From IMG/VR virus record IMGVR_UViG_3300037587_000590, positions 1 to 40,238 of that record: a stretch of 40,238 bases of DNA, one strand, 5' to 3'. Position numbers and translations under genes: made by a program. Origin of the DNA: a virus. The first letter of the stretch is position 1, and every line of letters starts with the position of its first letter. The notes under the pieces were generated by a model that did no database searches, was not told the DNA's origin, and saw only the letters and a program-made list of their open reading frames with translations. Positions 27,354 through 36,700 of the stretch are shown piece by piece.

Positions 27354-28274
27354 ATGTCTAATCCAGCAACATCGGGTCAATTTGCCGACTTATTAGACCC
27401 ACGTTTTCAAAAAATCTTTGATGACAAATACAAACAACTACCTGATATGCTTCCTGAAATTTATTCTTTCCCTGCTACTAATGGACGGGATAATATGACA
27501 TGGAGTGAAGTTGGCGCTTTCGCTGATTTCTCACAGTTCTCAGGTTCTATCAGCTACGATTCACCAGTACAAGGCTTTGACACGACATCAACACCGCTTG
27601 AGTTTGTTAATGGCTTTAAGGTGGAGCGTAAACTCTTTGATGATGACCAATATCATATTATGGATGGTCGTCCGTCAGGCTTGTCTACTGCGGCACATCG
27701 TACACGTCAAAAACATGGCGCTCGTATATTTAACAATGCTTTTTCAGTTGATAGTTATTTTTCTAATCAATCTGAAGGCGTTGCTTTGTGTTCAAATAGT
27801 CATACTACCAATGCAGGGGGCGTTGATACCTCATCAGGTTTTGACAACCTAGCCTCTTCATCACTTACAGCTACCGCAGTAGCGGCTAATCGCATTCAAA
27901 TGCGTGGCTTCCGTGATGATCGTGGTGGTCGCATGTCTGTAATGCCAGATACAATTATTCACCCGCCAGAGCTTTATGAAGTGGCGTATGAGATTGTTTC
28001 TAGCATGGGTAAGGTAGATACTGCCAACAACAACAAAAACGTCCACGAGGGCGCTTATAAGTTGATTGATTGGGAATACCTAACCGATACAAACAACTGG
28101 TTTATGATGGACAGTTCCGCTCAATCTGAAATGCTTATGTGGATTGACCGCACACCGCTTGAGTTTGCCTATCAGGAAGAGTTTGATACCCTTGTAGCCA
28201 AGTGGCGTGCTTACATGCGCTATTCAAATGCTTGGGTAGACTGGAGATTCATTCTCGGAAATCAAGTTAGTTAA
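27354..28274 (+). CDS. Major capsid protein (Mu gpT-like)
   Basis: 306 residues from ATG 27354 behind AAGGAG. It has the features of the Mu gpT-like HK97-fold group: VNGFKVERKLFDDDQYHIMD (the conserved FE-R-DD-y motif), then AAHRTRQKHGARIFNNAFSV and a later PDTIIHPPELYEVAYEI. The C-terminal strand region is FDTLVAKWRAYMRYSNAWVD. It builds the icosahedral shell. Scaffold upstream and a hairpin downstream delimit a capsid expression unit. Confidence 0.88.
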   Translation: MSNPATSGQFADLLDPRFQKIFDDKYKQLPDMLPEIYSFPATNGRDNMTWSEVGAFADFSQFSGSISYDSPVQGFDTTSTPLEFVNGFKVERKLFDDDQYHIMDGRPSGLSTAAHRTRQKHGARIFNNAFSVDSYFSNQSEGVALCSNSHTTNAGGVDTSSGFDNLASSSLTATAVAANRIQMRGFRDDRGGRMSVMPDTIIHPPELYEVAYEIVSSMGKVDTANNNKNVHEGAYKLIDWEYLTDTNNWFMMDSSAQSEMLMWIDRTPLEFAYQEEFDTLVAKWRAYMRYSNAWVDWRFILGNQVS

Positions 28275-28281
28275 TAGTGGC

Positions 28282-28306
28282 GGGGGGCTAAACGCCCCCC
28301 CCGTTT
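28282..28306 (+). terminator. GC-rich hairpin after the capsid gene
   Basis: GGGGGGC (28282-28288), loop TAAAC and GCCCCCC (28294-28300), followed by CCGTTT. The stem is strong but the T-run is short, so it may be a partial terminator or an mRNA 3'-end stabiliser that raises capsid messenger level. Confidence 0.55.
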
Positions 28307-28324
28307 ACCTAACGAAAGGAGCGT

Positions 28325-28528
28325 ATGATGGCAAAGAAAGATAGTCCCTACGACAAAGTAACGGTTCAACGCCTTGTAACTTTAAAGGTTGTTAGAAAAC
28401 ACGCTGATACAGTGGCAAGTCTATTAGAGGCAAATGTTTATAATTTACATAACCAAATTGCTGATATTGACATAGATATAGACGACCTCATTGCGGCGAA
28501 GAAGGCCAAGAGGGGGAAGGCTTCATGA
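28325..28528 (+). CDS. Small hypothetical protein
   Basis: 67 residues, with two adjacent Met codons behind AAAGGAG (the second, at 28328, has the better spacing). Helical (DKVTVQRLVTLKVVRKHADT) with an Ile/Asp repeat (IADIDIDIDDLIAAKK) and a basic end. Unrecognised; after the capsid gene. Confidence 0.5.
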   Translation: MMAKKDSPYDKVTVQRLVTLKVVRKHADTVASLLEANVYNLHNQIADIDIDIDDLIAAKKAKRGKAS

Positions 28529-28668
28529 CCAATCCTAACTATACAGACATTGATGTGCGGAAAGTTTTGGCAGGCGGTACTATGAAGCCTCCCGTTTTAA
28601 AGCAGCCCGCAAAACAACCAAAATTCAAAGCGCCTGTGGTTCCTAATATCACAAGCGTTAAACTCTAA
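28525..28668 (+). CDS. Small Pro/Lys-rich hypothetical protein
   Basis: 47 residues, ATGA overlap with the gene before. The C-terminal half is proline- and lysine-rich (MKPPVLKQPAKQPKFKAPVV), probably unfolded. Ends 15 bases before the beta-helix gene. Confidence 0.45.
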   Translation: MTNPNYTDIDVRKVLAGGTMKPPVLKQPAKQPKFKAPVVPNITSVKL

Positions 28669-28683
28669 TAGGAGGCATATAAT

Positions 28684-29613
28684 ATGTCATTTTTAACCAA
28701 ATACGGCGTGTTGGCATCAGTTATGCCCTCACTTATGGGTCGCATTCACTGGGTAGCTCCTGGCGCAGGCGGCTATTCATTAAATGGACAAACATTTACA
28801 GCGGCAGATGGTAATGACGGTCAAAGCCCCGAAGTTGCTTTGGCAACAATTGACCAAGCCATTAGCAATGCTACGGCAAGTGCAGGAGAGGTAATTATTT
28901 GTTTGCCAGGAACACATACACCAACAGCATCTTTAGCTATGTCAAAGGCAGGCGTAAAACTATTGTCCCTTGATGCAGTTCTTGGCGGCAATCCATTACG
29001 TCAATCAACTACTATAGGTGCGGTAACGGGCGACCAGAGTATTAACGTAACAGCCGCTGATATTGAAATTGCTGGATTTAACTGTATACCAGTAACGGCA
29101 GATTCATTTTTGGATTTCTCAGCTGCTGCAGATGGGCTTCATGTTCATCACTGTAAATTTGATATGGTCACGCCTGTCGTTAATATTGGGACTAAGGGTG
29201 TTGAAGCTCTTGGTGCGGCAAGTAATGTTTATCTTCATAATAACACATATGAGGTAGATGGCGCACAGGGCGAAGCTATTAATATGACAGCTTGTGTTGA
29301 CAGCCTTGTGGAAGATGAATTAATCAACCTTTCCACAGGCACATGGGCGGCTGCTATTGTTACAGGCGCAGCGACTGACCGTCTTACTATTAGTCGCCTG
29401 CGGTGTCTAACTAGTGCTGGCACAATTACCATTGGTGTCAATGGTACAGCAGCCACAATTGCGGGCGGTGTTCAAGTTGTGGATAGCCGTTTCTCAGATA
29501 GTGTGACTGTGGCTATTGATGGCTTTGGAGCTGGAGAATGTGAAATTGCCGAAAACTATCAACTTGGCGTTGGTGGAACTGATGGTGGCGTATTAATCGT
29601 TGCTATAACTTAA
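28684..29613 (+). CDS. Right-handed beta-helix virion protein
   Basis: 309 residues from ATG 28684 behind GGAGG. The chain is rich in Gly, Ala, Thr and Val, with repeating short turns (AADIEIAGFNCIPVTADSFL, then AADGLHVHHCKFDMVTPVVN and ASNVYLHNNTYEVDGAQGEA). This is the pattern of a pectate-lyase-like parallel beta-helix. In phage such proteins are tail spikes or head fibres. Its place right after the capsid genes favours a capsid fibre or decoration protein. Confidence 0.6.
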   Translation: MSFLTKYGVLASVMPSLMGRIHWVAPGAGGYSLNGQTFTAADGNDGQSPEVALATIDQAISNATASAGEVIICLPGTHTPTASLAMSKAGVKLLSLDAVLGGNPLRQSTTIGAVTGDQSINVTAADIEIAGFNCIPVTADSFLDFSAAADGLHVHHCKFDMVTPVVNIGTKGVEALGAASNVYLHNNTYEVDGAQGEAINMTACVDSLVEDELINLSTGTWAAAIVTGAATDRLTISRLRCLTSAGTITIGVNGTAATIAGGVQVVDSRFSDSVTVAIDGFGAGECEIAENYQLGVGGTDGGVLIVAIT

Positions 29614-29626
29614 CAGGAGAACTTTA

Positions 29627-30460
29627 ATGGAAAATCTTGGTATCATAGATCAACCCGTACCACAAAAAAAGAAGCCGCAATATGCGCCGCTTCTGCGGCC
29701 TCAGCAACGTGTGGAGTTGCAAGAGGAAATTAAGTCAATTGATCGCCAATTAGGAAACCCCGATACTCGTGAAATGGTCGATGTTGGCTCACAAAGTAGG
29801 CAAAAAGCTTCTTTAACTTCCGCCCTCAAAGATCAGTCACCACAGGCTTTTGCAAGCGATGATATGGACAAAGCTGTTAAACTTGAGCTTAAATTGCGAG
29901 ATGCAATAACTAGTGATGGCATGTGTACTCAAGAGGAAATGCGTAAAAACCCTGCTGGTGCTGTTGATAAGCACATGGGTTGGGACAAACGCAACGGTGA
30001 AAACATTGCGGCTTGGAAAAACCTACGCTTACGTTTGGGCGAAAGTGGGCATGACTTTGGCAATGGACTTGATGGTAACGCAAATGAAGTTGCTAATCTC
30101 GAGATGTATCGTCCTGTCGGCGGCGCACAAGAGCTTAACATGTCGAGTGCTCAAATTGAGGGTAAGTCTTTTCATATGTCAGATGATGTGGGGCGAAAAA
30201 CTGTTTTCACACAAGAGGATATTGAGGTTATCAGGAATGAACTTCCTGAAATATATCCCAAACTGGCTCTATTAGACGAAACTCAAAGAGTGGTCATTAA
30301 GCAACAAATTGAGTTTGCTCGTGGGCCTAAGATTGTTGAAAATAAATTTTCCTTTAAACAAAAGTTTCCTTTGCTAGCTAAAAACATTAAAGAGGCAACA
30401 GGAACTTGGCCTAAAAACAAATTAGAGGCCGAGGAGCTGATTGCCGAACATAATCTATAG
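29627..30460 (+). CDS. Hypothetical virion-operon protein
   Basis: 277 residues. Proline-rich start (IDQPVPQKKKPQYAPLLRPQ), then helices (ELQEEIKSIDRQLGNPDTRE) and a mixed C-terminal half (FHMSDDVGRKTVFTQEDIEV). Resembles proteins found after capsid genes in other short-tailed phages, without a known function. Ends TAG, 9 bases before the LamG-like gene. Confidence 0.5.
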   Translation: MENLGIIDQPVPQKKKPQYAPLLRPQQRVELQEEIKSIDRQLGNPDTREMVDVGSQSRQKASLTSALKDQSPQAFASDDMDKAVKLELKLRDAITSDGMCTQEEMRKNPAGAVDKHMGWDKRNGENIAAWKNLRLRLGESGHDFGNGLDGNANEVANLEMYRPVGGAQELNMSSAQIEGKSFHMSDDVGRKTVFTQEDIEVIRNELPEIYPKLALLDETQRVVIKQQIEFARGPKIVENKFSFKQKFPLLAKNIKEATGTWPKNKLEAEELIAEHNL

Positions 30461-30469
30461 GAGAATAGA

Positions 30470-31492
30470 ATGGCCTTCCCCTTTATTTTCGAAAGCAATT
30501 TCGAACAAGGAACTAATGCAGAATGGGATAGTGGAACAGACACAGCTTCACAACTTGACTTTCCCCACTTTACAGAACTTGCTAGAAGCACCGACAAAGA
30601 CCACGTTCCTTTAAATGGGGCTTATGTGGCTCGTTGGACGCTTTCAGGTGGCACAGCTGATGCTATTTTGGTCGAGGGTGATATTGATATATCAGCCGCC
30701 GCCACTGCATATTTCCGCATGGCAATTAATTTCTCAGAAGATTTTGCCGCAACGGCAGATGACACAGTGAACTTGTTTGAGCTTAAAGCAACCGCCACAG
30801 TTGAAGCCGCCCTTGGTTTTAGAGTTGTGGCGGCTACAGGTGTGATTAATCTTGGTGTTGGAGAGCTTACAGCTACAAGTTTTTCTTCAATCGCTCTAAC
30901 CCGTGGAGAATGGTATATTGTTGAATTAAGGGTATTGATAGATGATGGAGCTAGTGACAACGGTTCTATTGGACTATTTATCTCACAACTTGGCGACTCC
31001 GCTAATCCAACAGAAGATGTTACCGTATCATCACTTGACCAAGGTGCTATCACATCTGGAGAGTTAGGCACGACTGTTCATTTAGCAACCACAACTGGCG
31101 AGATATTAATAGACCATTTTGTAATGGATGATGCGCAGTTATTTCGTCCTGCACGTTACGAGCAATCGGTTGAAATAACCAAAGATCGTCATGTTTTTGT
31201 GGGTAGGGGTGATAGTATCTCGGCGGCTTTACTAGATACAGGTGATGCTGATGAAACATTAAAGCTCTACGATACCAACACAGCACAAGATATACCCCAA
31301 AATCTAGTTCTTGAATTAGGCGCACAGACAGCAAGTGACGACGTTTTGCACTTTTCTAAGGGTTGTTATGCGGTGTTGCGCGGAACCACCCCTAGAGCCG
31401 CCGTAACCTTGCCTAGAGGTGTTAATGGGGACGGCGTGGTTAGCCCCACTTTTTACAACAGTTTACTAGTAAAGAAGTTAGGGCGTGGTTAA
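30470..31492 (+). CDS. LamG/concanavalin-like jelly-roll virion protein
   Basis: 340 residues. Residues about 1-215 follow the jelly-roll pattern of LamG-like domains: FIFESNFEQGTNAEWDSGTD, then AYVARWTLSGGTADAILVEG, YFRMAINFSEDF and GEWYIVELRVLIDDGASDNG. A second beta domain follows (SVEITKDRHVFVGRGDSISA). Such domains bind sugars. A head-surface adhesin or decoration role is likely from position. Confidence 0.55.
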   Translation: MAFPFIFESNFEQGTNAEWDSGTDTASQLDFPHFTELARSTDKDHVPLNGAYVARWTLSGGTADAILVEGDIDISAAATAYFRMAINFSEDFAATADDTVNLFELKATATVEAALGFRVVAATGVINLGVGELTATSFSSIALTRGEWYIVELRVLIDDGASDNGSIGLFISQLGDSANPTEDVTVSSLDQGAITSGELGTTVHLATTTGEILIDHFVMDDAQLFRPARYEQSVEITKDRHVFVGRGDSISAALLDTGDADETLKLYDTNTAQDIPQNLVLELGAQTASDDVLHFSKGCYAVLRGTTPRAAVTLPRGVNGDGVVSPTFYNSLLVKKLGRG

Positions 31493-32530
31493 ATGGCAGC
31501 AACTGATGCATCAAGAGCTCCGAAGGACTTTGCCGATTTATATAATGATCTGGTAAACCGTATTCGTGAACAAACAGGCGTTACATCAACTAACCAACAA
31601 GCCCAGCGTTATATAAACATTGCTTTGCTGGATATGCACGTGGGTACGGAATATAAGCTACCTTGGGCGGAAAGCTCTGCTGTTTTAAGAACAAAATCAA
31701 AATACACTACTGGCACAATTGCAGTAACTAAGGGGTCAACTACAGTTACGGGGTCAAGTTCACTTTGGAACACCGCAAATGATTTTAGTGAAAACAACGT
31801 CATTGCAGGGGGCAAGATAACTCTTAATGCTACAGATGAAGTGTACGAAGTTGATGCAATAGCAAGTGATACCTCACTAACATTAACCACTAAATATATC
31901 GGTGATACGGTTGCTAGTGATGGGAGCTATGTGTATTTTGAGGATGATTATGCTTTAGATGCTAGCTTTTTACGGTTTGTTGATACTCGTTCTTTTAATC
32001 CCGAAAGAAACATTCCCATAGTTTCACGAACTGATTTTCGTAGAATGTACCCCTCTAACGATTTAACAGGCTACCCTGAAGTAGCAACCATTGTTAATAA
32101 AGATTTTAGTGGTAGTGCTACTCCTGTGCGTAAAGTTAGACTACATCGTGCGCCTGATAAAGAATATCTAATTCCTTATGATTTCATAACCAATAAACTA
32201 GCTGTTTCAGCGGCAGGCGTAAGACAAGAATCCTTATCAGCAGATACAGATGAGCCAATCGTACCATATCGTTACCGTCATGCAATTACGGCCTTTGCTT
32301 TATATATTTGGTATCGTGATAAAAAAGATGACATGGCAAGAGCGAAATCGGCACAGTCAGATTATGTGGATATTATGATACGTATGACCTCAGACCAAGA
32401 GGTTGGTTCACCACGTCCTAAAATACGCCCAATTCGTTCGCCCTATGTTAGTAGAGCAAATCGACCTTATAGTGGTAGCGGGTCGAGAAATATAAGTTCT
32501 GATGGCTTTGACCAATTGAGAGATAGATAA
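31493..32530 (+). CDS. Head-tail adaptor protein
   Basis: 345 residues. The helical start (DFADLYNDLVNRIREQTGVT, then QQAQRYINIALLDMHVGTEY) and the C-terminal helical part (YRHAITAFALYIWYRDKKDD) match adaptor proteins that sit under the portal. In the centre is an inserted beta domain (TGTIAVTKGSTTVTGSSSLW). It would correspond in place to P22 gp4. ATG follows the previous stop directly, and the stop shares a base with the next ATG. Confidence 0.6.
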   Translation: MAATDASRAPKDFADLYNDLVNRIREQTGVTSTNQQAQRYINIALLDMHVGTEYKLPWAESSAVLRTKSKYTTGTIAVTKGSTTVTGSSSLWNTANDFSENNVIAGGKITLNATDEVYEVDAIASDTSLTLTTKYIGDTVASDGSYVYFEDDYALDASFLRFVDTRSFNPERNIPIVSRTDFRRMYPSNDLTGYPEVATIVNKDFSGSATPVRKVRLHRAPDKEYLIPYDFITNKLAVSAAGVRQESLSADTDEPIVPYRYRHAITAFALYIWYRDKKDDMARAKSAQSDYVDIMIRMTSDQEVGSPRPKIRPIRSPYVSRANRPYSGSGSRNISSDGFDQLRDR

Positions 32531-34131
32531 TGGGTAGACAGTTTGTAAAACATTTATTTGGCGGTGGGTGGGCAACTGATTTTGGCCCCTCGTCTGACGT
32601 TGTTGTGGATAGAGCTAGTCAAATAAATATTCCATTTTTAACAAAGGCTGAAAATGTTATTTATGAACTTGATGGCGGCCCTCACAAAGTTGAAGGCACA
32701 ACTAAACTTAATTCGTCTGCGCTAGAAAGTGGTGCGGCTATCATGGGGTTAGTGGATTATTGGATACAAGGCTCTACGGGTACACCCACTCAACACCGTG
32801 TTATTGCCGTAGGCACAAAGTTTAAAAAAGATGATGCGGATGGAACTTTTAGTGATATTTTTACGGGCAAAGTTTCTGGGGCAATTCCTGATTTCACAAT
32901 TTTTGATGATATTTTAATCATTTCTAATGATGCATCTGCCGACGTTCCTATGTCGTGGGATGGCACTACCGCACAGAATTTAGCAGGTTCACCCCCTAAT
33001 TTTGCTTTTTCAACCACGCATCACAGCCATGTATTTGCGGCAGGTGTTGTTTCGTCACCATCAACTTTGTATTATAGCGTGCCATTTGACCCCGAAGATT
33101 GGACTGGAACTGGCTCAGGAAGCATTCAGATAGACCCTAACGATGGCGATAAGATTACGGCAATTATTTCACATAAAGATACTTTGATAGTGTTTAAAGG
33201 GCCTTACAAGGGTTCTATACATATAATTACAGGTACATCTTCGGCAAATTGGGATAGACAGACGTTTATTGATACAATTGGTGCTGTAAATCAACGTACA
33301 ACTATTCCATTTAAAGATGATGTTTTGTTTATGTGGTCAGATGGAACTGTTCGCTCTCTAACCGCAACACAAGACTTTGGTGATTTTAGAGAAAATACAC
33401 TAAGCGTGGCTATTAATAGGGGTTATTTGAATAAAAGTTTGACATTTAATAAGTTAGAAAAAGCCCAAGCGGTTAATGATGATAATGCAGGTTATGTTTT
33501 AATTACCGTTCCTGCTGACGGCTCAAGCACAAACAATGTTGTTTTGATGATGGATTATCGTTTTATGACAGGTGAGACTCTTCCTAGGTGGGCAAAATGG
33601 AGTGCATACAGCAATGTGGCTTGTATAGTTTCTGTGATTGACCCAACCGATTCAAATAGACGTATTATTATGGGTGGTCACGACGATGGTTTTGTTAGAA
33701 AATGGGGACGTTCAAGCAGAAGCTTAGACGGAACAACGGCTATTAATTATGATATAGCCACCCCATTCTTAAATTACGCAACCCCATCTGAAATGAAAAC
33801 TATTAGTGGTGCGGCAGTTAGTTTGGCGGTTAAAAATGATGGTAACGTAACGTTTGGTTGGACAAGAGATACTATGGCTCAACAAGCGGTTGATATATCA
33901 CAAGGTGGTGTAAGCGATGTTTTGGGTACTGTATCAACCAATCAATTTACATTAGGAACATCGCAATTAGGTGGCGCACTGTTTTCAGAGCAATTTAGTG
34001 CTTTGGGCGAAGAGGGCGGCGAATTTAGATCAATACAATATGAAATCACAAATGCTGTTGTTAATGAAGATGTTGAAATTCATGGTATTGGAGCGTTTTT
34101 AAGTTCAGGCGCAGAAAGTATGGAGAACTAG
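32530..34131 (+). CDS. Beta-propeller tail stabilisation protein (P22 gp10-like)
   Basis: 533 residues with repeated beta blades: KVSGAIPDFTIFDDILIISN, then SHVFAAGVVSSPSTLYYSVP and FDPEDW, KDTLIVFKGPYKGSIHIITG, and RRIIMGGHDDGFVRKWGRSS. The pattern of VIA-GT-x-DG and W/F turns is that of proteins closing the portal channel and holding tail fibres in short-tailed phages. Location after the adaptor supports it. Confidence 0.65.
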   Translation: MGRQFVKHLFGGGWATDFGPSSDVVVDRASQINIPFLTKAENVIYELDGGPHKVEGTTKLNSSALESGAAIMGLVDYWIQGSTGTPTQHRVIAVGTKFKKDDADGTFSDIFTGKVSGAIPDFTIFDDILIISNDASADVPMSWDGTTAQNLAGSPPNFAFSTTHHSHVFAAGVVSSPSTLYYSVPFDPEDWTGTGSGSIQIDPNDGDKITAIISHKDTLIVFKGPYKGSIHIITGTSSANWDRQTFIDTIGAVNQRTTIPFKDDVLFMWSDGTVRSLTATQDFGDFRENTLSVAINRGYLNKSLTFNKLEKAQAVNDDNAGYVLITVPADGSSTNNVVLMMDYRFMTGETLPRWAKWSAYSNVACIVSVIDPTDSNRRIIMGGHDDGFVRKWGRSSRSLDGTTAINYDIATPFLNYATPSEMKTISGAAVSLAVKNDGNVTFGWTRDTMAQQAVDISQGGVSDVLGTVSTNQFTLGTSQLGGALFSEQFSALGEEGGEFRSIQYEITNAVVNEDVEIHGIGAFLSSGAESMEN

Positions 34132-34132
34132 C

Positions 34133-35359
34133 ATGTCTATAAGTCCTTTTAAAACATTTTCTGCGGGAGAAGTGTTGACCGCTTCTGACCTTAACTCGTC
34201 TTTTACCCAAATAACAAATAACGGTGAAGACTTGGGTTGGCCTGCAACCAAAGCAAAGGATTTGAACGGTCAGGAGCTTATTCTTGATGCAGACGGTGAT
34301 ACCTCAATCACTTCGGATACTGACGACCAAATTGATGTAAAAATCGGCGGAAATGACGTTGTGATATTGACTCCTAGCAGAGTCACAACCACAGCGTCTA
34401 TAACATCATCTGGTGCAGGCATACGAGACATTCTTGTAGAAAGCACAATAAACGGAGGTAGGGCAGCCTACCAAATAAAAGCGTTATCATCAACGGGAGC
34501 GGCGAGTGCGTGGGAGTTTGGTGCAAATAGAACCGCAGATGATACACTTGAAGTTTATGATATTACAAATAGCACACTAGCCGCTAGTTATAAAAATGGT
34601 GTTGGATGGGTGTTCCCTACTGATATTGAAATCTCAGGTTCAGTTCGGGGTGACGTTACGTTGAGTGACGGAAAAGTAGAAATTACAGAAACAGTTAATA
34701 ACATTCCTTTAAAGGTAAACGCTAATTTTGCGACACAAACAAACGTTATTTGTCAGATTAATGCGGCTAGAGCCGCCACTGATGCCTTTGAATTTATTAG
34801 GTGTTTTGCCAATAGTGTTGAGAGGTTAAGAATTAACGGTCTTGGTAATGTGCTTAACACAAATAACTCTTATGGTGCTTTATCTGATATAAAAATAAAG
34901 ATAAACCTTCGCCCTGCTAATAGCCAATGGGATGATATTAAATCAACCGCATCTATTATGCAGAATTACCAACTCAAGGCAGAGTATGCCTTAGACCCTA
35001 ACTCAAAATTTCATTTAGGTGTGGTTGCCCAAGACCTGCAATTAATTTCCCCATCCCTTGTTAGTGCTAGTCCTGATAAAGAGGTAATTATTGTTCAAGA
35101 GGCGGTTGCTGAGGTTAAAGATGCTAATGGTATTATTATCACCCAAGCAGTTGAAGAAATTACCGAAACAAGGATTGTGCTAGACGCTGAAGGTAAGGAG
35201 ATTGTTACCCTTGGTGTTAATTATTCTTTGATATATCTAAAAGCAGTTAAAGCTCTTGGCGAAGCAATGGAGCGAATTGAGGTGCTAGAAGCTAAAGATA
35301 AAGAAAAAGATATTTTAATAGCAAATATGATGTCTAGGTTAGAGGCAGGGGGGCTATAA
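34133..35359 (+). CDS. Tail fibre protein with C-terminal S74 chaperone/autoprotease domain
   Basis: 408 residues. The N-terminal part (SPFKTFSAGEVLTASDLNSS) is typical of fibre attachment, followed by beta-rich shaft repeats. The C-terminal 158 residues are an intramolecular chaperone (peptidase S74): SDIKIK at Ser251 with Lys five residues later, FHLGVVAQDLQLISPSLV, and the closing helix YSLIYLKAVKALGEAMERIE. S74 domains help the trimer fold and then cut themselves off. The domain contains an unusual insert (VQEAVAEVKDANGIIITQAV). Confidence 0.8.
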   Translation: MSISPFKTFSAGEVLTASDLNSSFTQITNNGEDLGWPATKAKDLNGQELILDADGDTSITSDTDDQIDVKIGGNDVVILTPSRVTTTASITSSGAGIRDILVESTINGGRAAYQIKALSSTGAASAWEFGANRTADDTLEVYDITNSTLAASYKNGVGWVFPTDIEISGSVRGDVTLSDGKVEITETVNNIPLKVNANFATQTNVICQINAARAATDAFEFIRCFANSVERLRINGLGNVLNTNNSYGALSDIKIKINLRPANSQWDDIKSTASIMQNYQLKAEYALDPNSKFHLGVVAQDLQLISPSLVSASPDKEVIIVQEAVAEVKDANGIIITQAVEEITETRIVLDAEGKEIVTLGVNYSLIYLKAVKALGEAMERIEVLEAKDKEKDILIANMMSRLEAGGL

Positions 35360-35364
35360 CATGA

Positions 35365-35454
35365 TTGATAGAAACAGGTGTTCAACGTAAAATAGATTTA
35401 AACTTTGATATTATTAAAGCGGAAACGGACACCGTATTTTGTCCCAAGGAGTAA
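35365..35454 (+). CDS. Possible 29-codon micro-gene, TTG start
   Basis: Frame TTG 35365 to TAA 35452-35454: IETGVQRKIDLNFDIIKAET and a short tail. ATG 35361 lies in another frame and stops after eight codons, so a small insertion may have broken the start. Weak support. Confidence 0.2.
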   Translation: MIETGVQRKIDLNFDIIKAETDTVFCPKE

Positions 35455-35458
35455 GACT

Positions 35459-35587
35459 ATGGTAGAACTACCAAAAGAAGCAAATGAAAAGGCTAAAAAG
35501 AAGGTGGAAGAAAAAGTTCCGCCGAAAGAGCCAGATGTGAGTATACAATCAGGTGGAACTAGCCCTCCTCCAGAGCCGCCTAAATGA
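35459..35587 (+). CDS. Small Pro/Lys-rich protein
   Basis: 42 residues from ATG 35459, right behind AAGGAG. The Lys/Glu-rich first half is helical (KEANEKAKKKVEEKVPPK), then a Pro/Ser-rich end. Unfolded tail likely. Its stop overlaps the next start. Unknown function. Confidence 0.5.
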   Translation: MVELPKEANEKAKKKVEEKVPPKEPDVSIQSGGTSPPPEPPK

Positions 35588-36060
35588 CAGGGCTACTTGC
35601 ATATATAGGTCTTGATGTGTGGCAAGCCTCTTATGGGCTTGTAAGCCTATTGGCTATCATAATGGCACATTGTTTAGGCGGGTTTAAAAGAAGGGGCGTG
35701 GCCTCGGCTTTATTCTTGTTGTGGGTTTTAAATATTTTTTATACAGAGATGACCCAAAACCTAACGCCTGTGATTTTCTTTGCTATTGGTGATTTGATAA
35801 TAGGCTCTTTTATTTTATGGTCAGCCAAAAACAACTGGCAAAGAGGTATAGGGTCGTGGTTTATAGTTATGATGGTTGCACATATTGCATTTTGGATTCA
35901 AGAACCACAAACAGCTGAAGTAAAATATGCTTATTGGAAGACTTTTACAGCGTTAGGATGGGGACAATTATGTCATGTGGTTATTTGGACTGTTAAAGAT
36001 ATTAGGGCTAGCTTTTTTACTGCTTTGTCTAAGAATTTTAATTTGGGGATGGATGTATAG
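35584..36060 (+). CDS. Multi-span membrane protein, possible holin
   Basis: 158 residues with four or five hydrophobic segments (ASYGLVSLLAIIMAHCLGGF, GVASALFLLWVLNIFYTEMT, LTPVIFFAIGDLIIGSFILW and GSWFIVMMVAHIAFWIQ), and a polar tail. Between fibre and internal virion genes, with a small anchored coiled-coil protein next. A holin role is plausible for this pair; no endolysin lies in the window. Confidence 0.5.
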   Translation: MTGLLAYIGLDVWQASYGLVSLLAIIMAHCLGGFKRRGVASALFLLWVLNIFYTEMTQNLTPVIFFAIGDLIIGSFILWSAKNNWQRGIGSWFIVMMVAHIAFWIQEPQTAEVKYAYWKTFTALGWGQLCHVVIWTVKDIRASFFTALSKNFNLGMDV

Positions 36061-36062
36061 CC

Positions 36063-36281
36063 ATGCAAGAATTAAGCGAAAACACCCCTTTTTTACTTCT
36101 TCTCGCCATGTTTCTAGTAAGAGACATGATAATACCGCTGATAAGAAAAACAGGAAGCACGATTGAACAAGATATAAAAAGTATTGAGGAAGACGTTAAG
36201 GATATTAAAGAAGGTATAGGGGAAATGGGTCTTTCCATTGCTGTTTTACAAACTCAAGCTAAAGAGAGAAAAAAGAAATAA
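36063..36281 (+). CDS. Small membrane-anchored coiled-coil protein
   Basis: 72 residues. One hydrophobic helix (PFLLLLAMFLVRDMIIPLI, residues 9-27) is followed by a charged coiled coil (TIEQDIKSIEEDVKDIKEGI) and a basic end. The shape resembles small lysis or antiholin-type proteins. It pairs with the multi-span gene before it. Stop overlaps the next start. Confidence 0.5.
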   Translation: MQELSENTPFLLLLAMFLVRDMIIPLIRKTGSTIEQDIKSIEEDVKDIKEGIGEMGLSIAVLQTQAKERKKK

Positions 36282-36700
36282 TGGTAAAAAGAGCCAAAAT
36301 AGAAGTTAGAATTGCCAACAATGATGAAGGTAAGTTTATTGCTGACCTATGCAAAAACATGGGGTTTTTGGGCTTGGATGATTTAAACTGGCATAACATT
36401 TATCCTCATTGGTTAGTGGCTGAAATGGAAGGTTCTATTGTGGGTGCTTTAGAGGTTTTGGTTGGTAGGCCGATAGGTAGGGCTGAGTTCTTGTGTGTTT
36501 CACAGGAATTAAACCAAATTGAGAAGGCTAGAATAAGCCAAATGCTTTTAATTAACGCAATGGCTACATTAAAATTAAGCGGTGCGGAAACCATGATGTG
36601 CATCATACCTTTTTCAAACAAACAGTTAAAGCGCATGGTGAAAAATAGAGGCGGCACTGTTTGCGCCTCTGGTAACATGCTGACAAAAAGGATAGCGTAA
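36281..36700 (+). CDS. GNAT-like acetyltransferase-fold protein
   Basis: 139 residues. The order of elements suggests GNAT: VRIANNDEGKFIADLCKNMG, then PHWLVAEMEGSIVGALEVLV (strand pair with Gly turn), AEFLCVSQELNQIEKARISQ, and a helix followed by TMMCIIPFSNKQLKRMVKNR. The usual acetyl-CoA loop RxxGxG is not clear, so it may be inactive or a related fold. GNAT-like genes are often seen among virion genes of short-tailed phages. Confidence 0.45.
   Translation: MVKRAKIEVRIANNDEGKFIADLCKNMGFLGLDDLNWHNIYPHWLVAEMEGSIVGALEVLVGRPIGRAEFLCVSQELNQIEKARISQMLLINAMATLKLSGAETMMCIIPFSNKQLKRMVKNRGGTVCASGNMLTKRIA

Noticed and set aside
30622-31071. 150-codon antisense frame opposite the LamG-like gene
   Set aside because: Low complexity, no start signal, and the sense frame has clear domain structure and operon context.
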